Notes under the pieces: model-generated | The model's input: only the letters and a program-made list of their open reading frames with translations | What the model was told of the DNA's origin: nothing | Databases searched by the model: none | Program-made: the position numbers and the translations under genes | Part shown: piece by piece, positions 6,049 through 6,134 of the stretch | Layout of the letters: each line of letters starts with the position of its first letter | Position numbering within the stretch: position 1 is the stretch's first letter | Origin: JBBAFM01 sp041655415 | GTDB taxonomy: Bacteria; Bacillota; Clostridia; Peptostreptococcales; JAAYPU01 | Length of the DNA stretch: 6,134 nucleotides | Direction of reading: 5' to 3' | Assembly: GCA_964429195.1 (NCBI GenBank) | Contig: CAYSBC010000084.1 | Location: 1 to 6,134, forward strand

Positions 6049-6134
6049 GGGCGCTCCCTTCAGTTCTTTTTATTTTTCTAAGATTATCTAAATGCTTAAA
6101 AATATTCTTTTTTAATTCTTCCAGTGATTCATTA
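6038..6134 (-). CDS. C-terminal end of an unidentified upstream gene (partial)
   Basis: The last 31 codons of a gene entering from the right edge are open and end with TAA at 6038-6040. The residues are strongly charged and helical (ESLEELKKNIFKHLDNLRKI), ending in EGSAHEG. The stop lies 11 nt inside the binding-protein gene in another frame, the arrangement of tightly packed genes in one operon. The coding potential, absence of stops and this overlap support it, but the fragment is too short to name. An ABC transporter component is possible, since its C-terminus adjoins a binding protein, but nothing in the residues shows it. Confidence 0.6.
   Translation of the reverse strand, partial: NESLEELKKNIFKHLDNLRKIKRTEGSAHEG

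Overview
The window is AT-rich DNA with purine-rich Shine-Dalgarno sites, an encoded CCA on its tRNA, and proteins of clostridial character. A low-GC Firmicute of class Clostridia is the most likely source; the sequence alone does not fix the genus. No transposase, integrase, phage gene or CRISPR array is visible.

Layout. (1) Positions 1-664, minus strand: the N-terminal 221 codons of a TTG-started, all-helical, possibly HEAT-like protein that runs off the left edge. (2) Positions 797-1225, plus strand: a small helical-bundle protein gene split by an in-frame TAA at codon 89, followed by a hairpin terminator. (3) Positions 1305-4195, minus strand: a compact operon read from right to left. It starts at a near-consensus sigma-A promoter covered by a 14-bp inverted repeat, the presumed operator. 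The order is a MarR-type repressor, a membrane-anchored DUF6544-like protein, a small lipoprotein, a CPBP (CAAX/ABI) membrane protease, and a C-terminal remnant of a beta-lactamase-like serine hydrolase that overlaps the protease gene. The first three genes overlap by 17 and 14 nt, which suggests translational coupling. (4) Positions 4257-4452, minus strand: tRNA-Leu(GAG) with its own promoter and a strong intrinsic terminator. (5) Positions 4456-6134, minus strand: a family 5 (oligopeptide-type) solute-binding lipoprotein, whose start overlaps the end of an unidentified gene that runs off the right edge.

How the parts may work together. The MarR operon encodes a cytoplasmic sensor, a membrane-anchored outward-facing protein, a surface lipoprotein and a polytopic protease. 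This looks like a self-regulated envelope module, perhaps for defence against a membrane-active compound or peptide. That role is inferred from gene content and is not shown by the sequence. The binding protein at the right has no permease or ATPase beside it here, so its transporter must be elsewhere or upstream. Two genes show decay: the nonsense-split helical-bundle gene and the serine hydrolase remnant.
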